Assembly: GCA_028288775.1 (NCBI GenBank)
Contig: JAQGHP010000668.1
Span: forward strand, 1 to 5,189
Source of the DNA: Phycisphaerales bacterium
Lineage (GTDB): Bacteria > Planctomycetota > Phycisphaerae > Tepidisphaerales > Tepidisphaeraceae
Direction of reading: 5' to 3'
Length of the DNA: 5,189 bases
Program-made: the position numbers and the translations under genes
Shown: positions 4,683 to 5,189 of the stretch, piece after piece
Layout: every line of letters begins with the position of its first letter
Position numbering within the stretch: the stretch's first letter is position 1
The notes under the pieces: model-generated
What the model was told of the DNA's origin: nothing
The model's database searches: none
The model's input: only the letters and a program-made list of their open reading frames with translations

Positions 4683-5189
4683 CTAATTTCGCCAGGTGTC
4701 CGTGGGGTCGATTTCGCCGTACATCCCGGCGACGGACGCCTTTGCTTTTGCCTTGCGCACCGCGGTACGGTCGGCGTACCACCGGGCGACCAGGATCGCG
4801 TCCACAGCCAACACCACGCCGGTGATCGTCCAAGCGCGGGTCGAATGCCCTTCGGCGTCCGCGGCCCCGAGCAGCGGGATCGACGCGGAGTCGTTCGCGA
4901 ACGACTTGAGCGCGTCCGAGAACGTCGCGATCGGATCGAAGTTGGCAAAGTGATAGAGCACGCGCTCCGGTGCCGCGGCAATCACCGGGCTGGCGGCGTT
5001 GAGCACCGCCTTGGCAATGGCGGGAGCTGCTGCGCCGGCCGGCGCGGCGGAGGGCGACAGGGCCCGCGCCAGCGACTCGGCCACGGCCCCGGCGCCGTGG
5101 ATCGCGCGGCCCGCGGCGGGGCCGCCGGAGTTGAACCACGAGGCCAGGCTGCCGTCGAGCGCGCCCGCGGTATTGATCGACGCCACGGA
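4683..5189 (-). CDS. Ala-rich protein with one C-terminal transmembrane segment, partial (5' end outside window)
   Basis: The frame is open to the window edge; a GTG at 5186 is probably an internal Val codon, so the true start is not visible. I do not recognise the family. Counting from that GTG, residues 1-75 are rich in Ala, Gly, Ser and Pro (for example GAGAVAESLARALSPSAAPA), suggesting low-complexity helices or linker. Residues 76-105 (RVLYHFANFDPIATFSDALK) look more ordered. A hydrophobic segment at about 119-136 (WTITGVVLAVDAILVARW) with one Asp in its middle is a likely membrane helix. It is followed by a basic tail (RTAVRKAKAKA) and a short acidic end, IDPTDTWRN. The positive-inside rule would put the tail in the cytoplasm and the rest outside, so this may be the membrane anchor of a longer surface protein. 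It ends upstream of its own terminator. Confidence 0.7.
   Translation of the reverse strand, partial: SVASINTAGALDGSLASWFNSGGPAAGRAIHGAGAVAESLARALSPSAAPAGAAAPAIAKAVLNAASPVIAAAPERVLYHFANFDPIATFSDALKSFANDSASIPLLGAADAEGHSTRAWTITGVVLAVDAILVARWYADRTAVRKAKAKASVAGMYGEIDPTDTWRN

Noticed and set aside
4165..5139. Long minus-strand open frame (324 codons) overlapping the right-edge gene and the inverted-repeat element
   Set aside because: It is Arg-rich out-of-frame translation of GC-rich DNA, crosses the terminator and the whole inverted-repeat element, and has no ribosome-binding site or recognisable domain.

Overview
The window looks like a GC-rich planctomycete chromosome, most likely class Phycisphaerae. 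Two independent signs support this. One is a secreted protein whose N-terminus carries a planctomycete LEPR-XLL-type signal (residues SLEGRQLLSA). The other is a tandem pair of prepilin-like proteins of the DUF1559 / H-X9-DG type, a family greatly expanded in planctomycetes. The phylum assignment is an inference from these protein families; no rRNA or other phylogenetic marker is present.

Layout, left to right. (1) 1-705, plus strand: the 3' end of an NHLRC2-like NHL-repeat beta-propeller gene that enters from outside the window. (2) 706-848: an AT-rich intergenic stretch with a candidate sigma70-type promoter. (3) 849-1628 and 1779-2594, plus strand: two paralogous prepilin-like genes, each with its own GGAGG ribosome-binding site 4 nt before ATG, and with short sequence blocks shared upstream of both. 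(4) 2614-2653: a perfect 19-bp stem followed by T5, and preceded by a run of A, so it can terminate transcription from both sides between two convergent genes. (5) 2681-3967, minus strand: a 428-residue LEPR-XLL surface or secreted protein with a His-rich segment, about four degenerate tandem repeats resembling PepSY-like domains, and a Gly-rich tail. (6) 3968-4682: about 715 bases with no credible gene. It holds a 213-bp element with 30-bp terminal inverted repeats (29/30 matching) and internal hairpins, then a minus-strand intrinsic terminator. (7) 4683-5189, minus strand: the C-terminal part of an Ala-rich protein with one predicted transmembrane helix, running off the right edge.

The genes do not form an obvious pathway. 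The common theme is the cell envelope: two prepilin-like proteins, a LEPR-XLL exported protein and a probable single-pass membrane protein. The most notable observations are the repeat architecture of the LEPR-XLL protein, the shared leader blocks before the two prepilin genes, their altered H-X9-D-C motif, and the inverted-repeat intergenic element.
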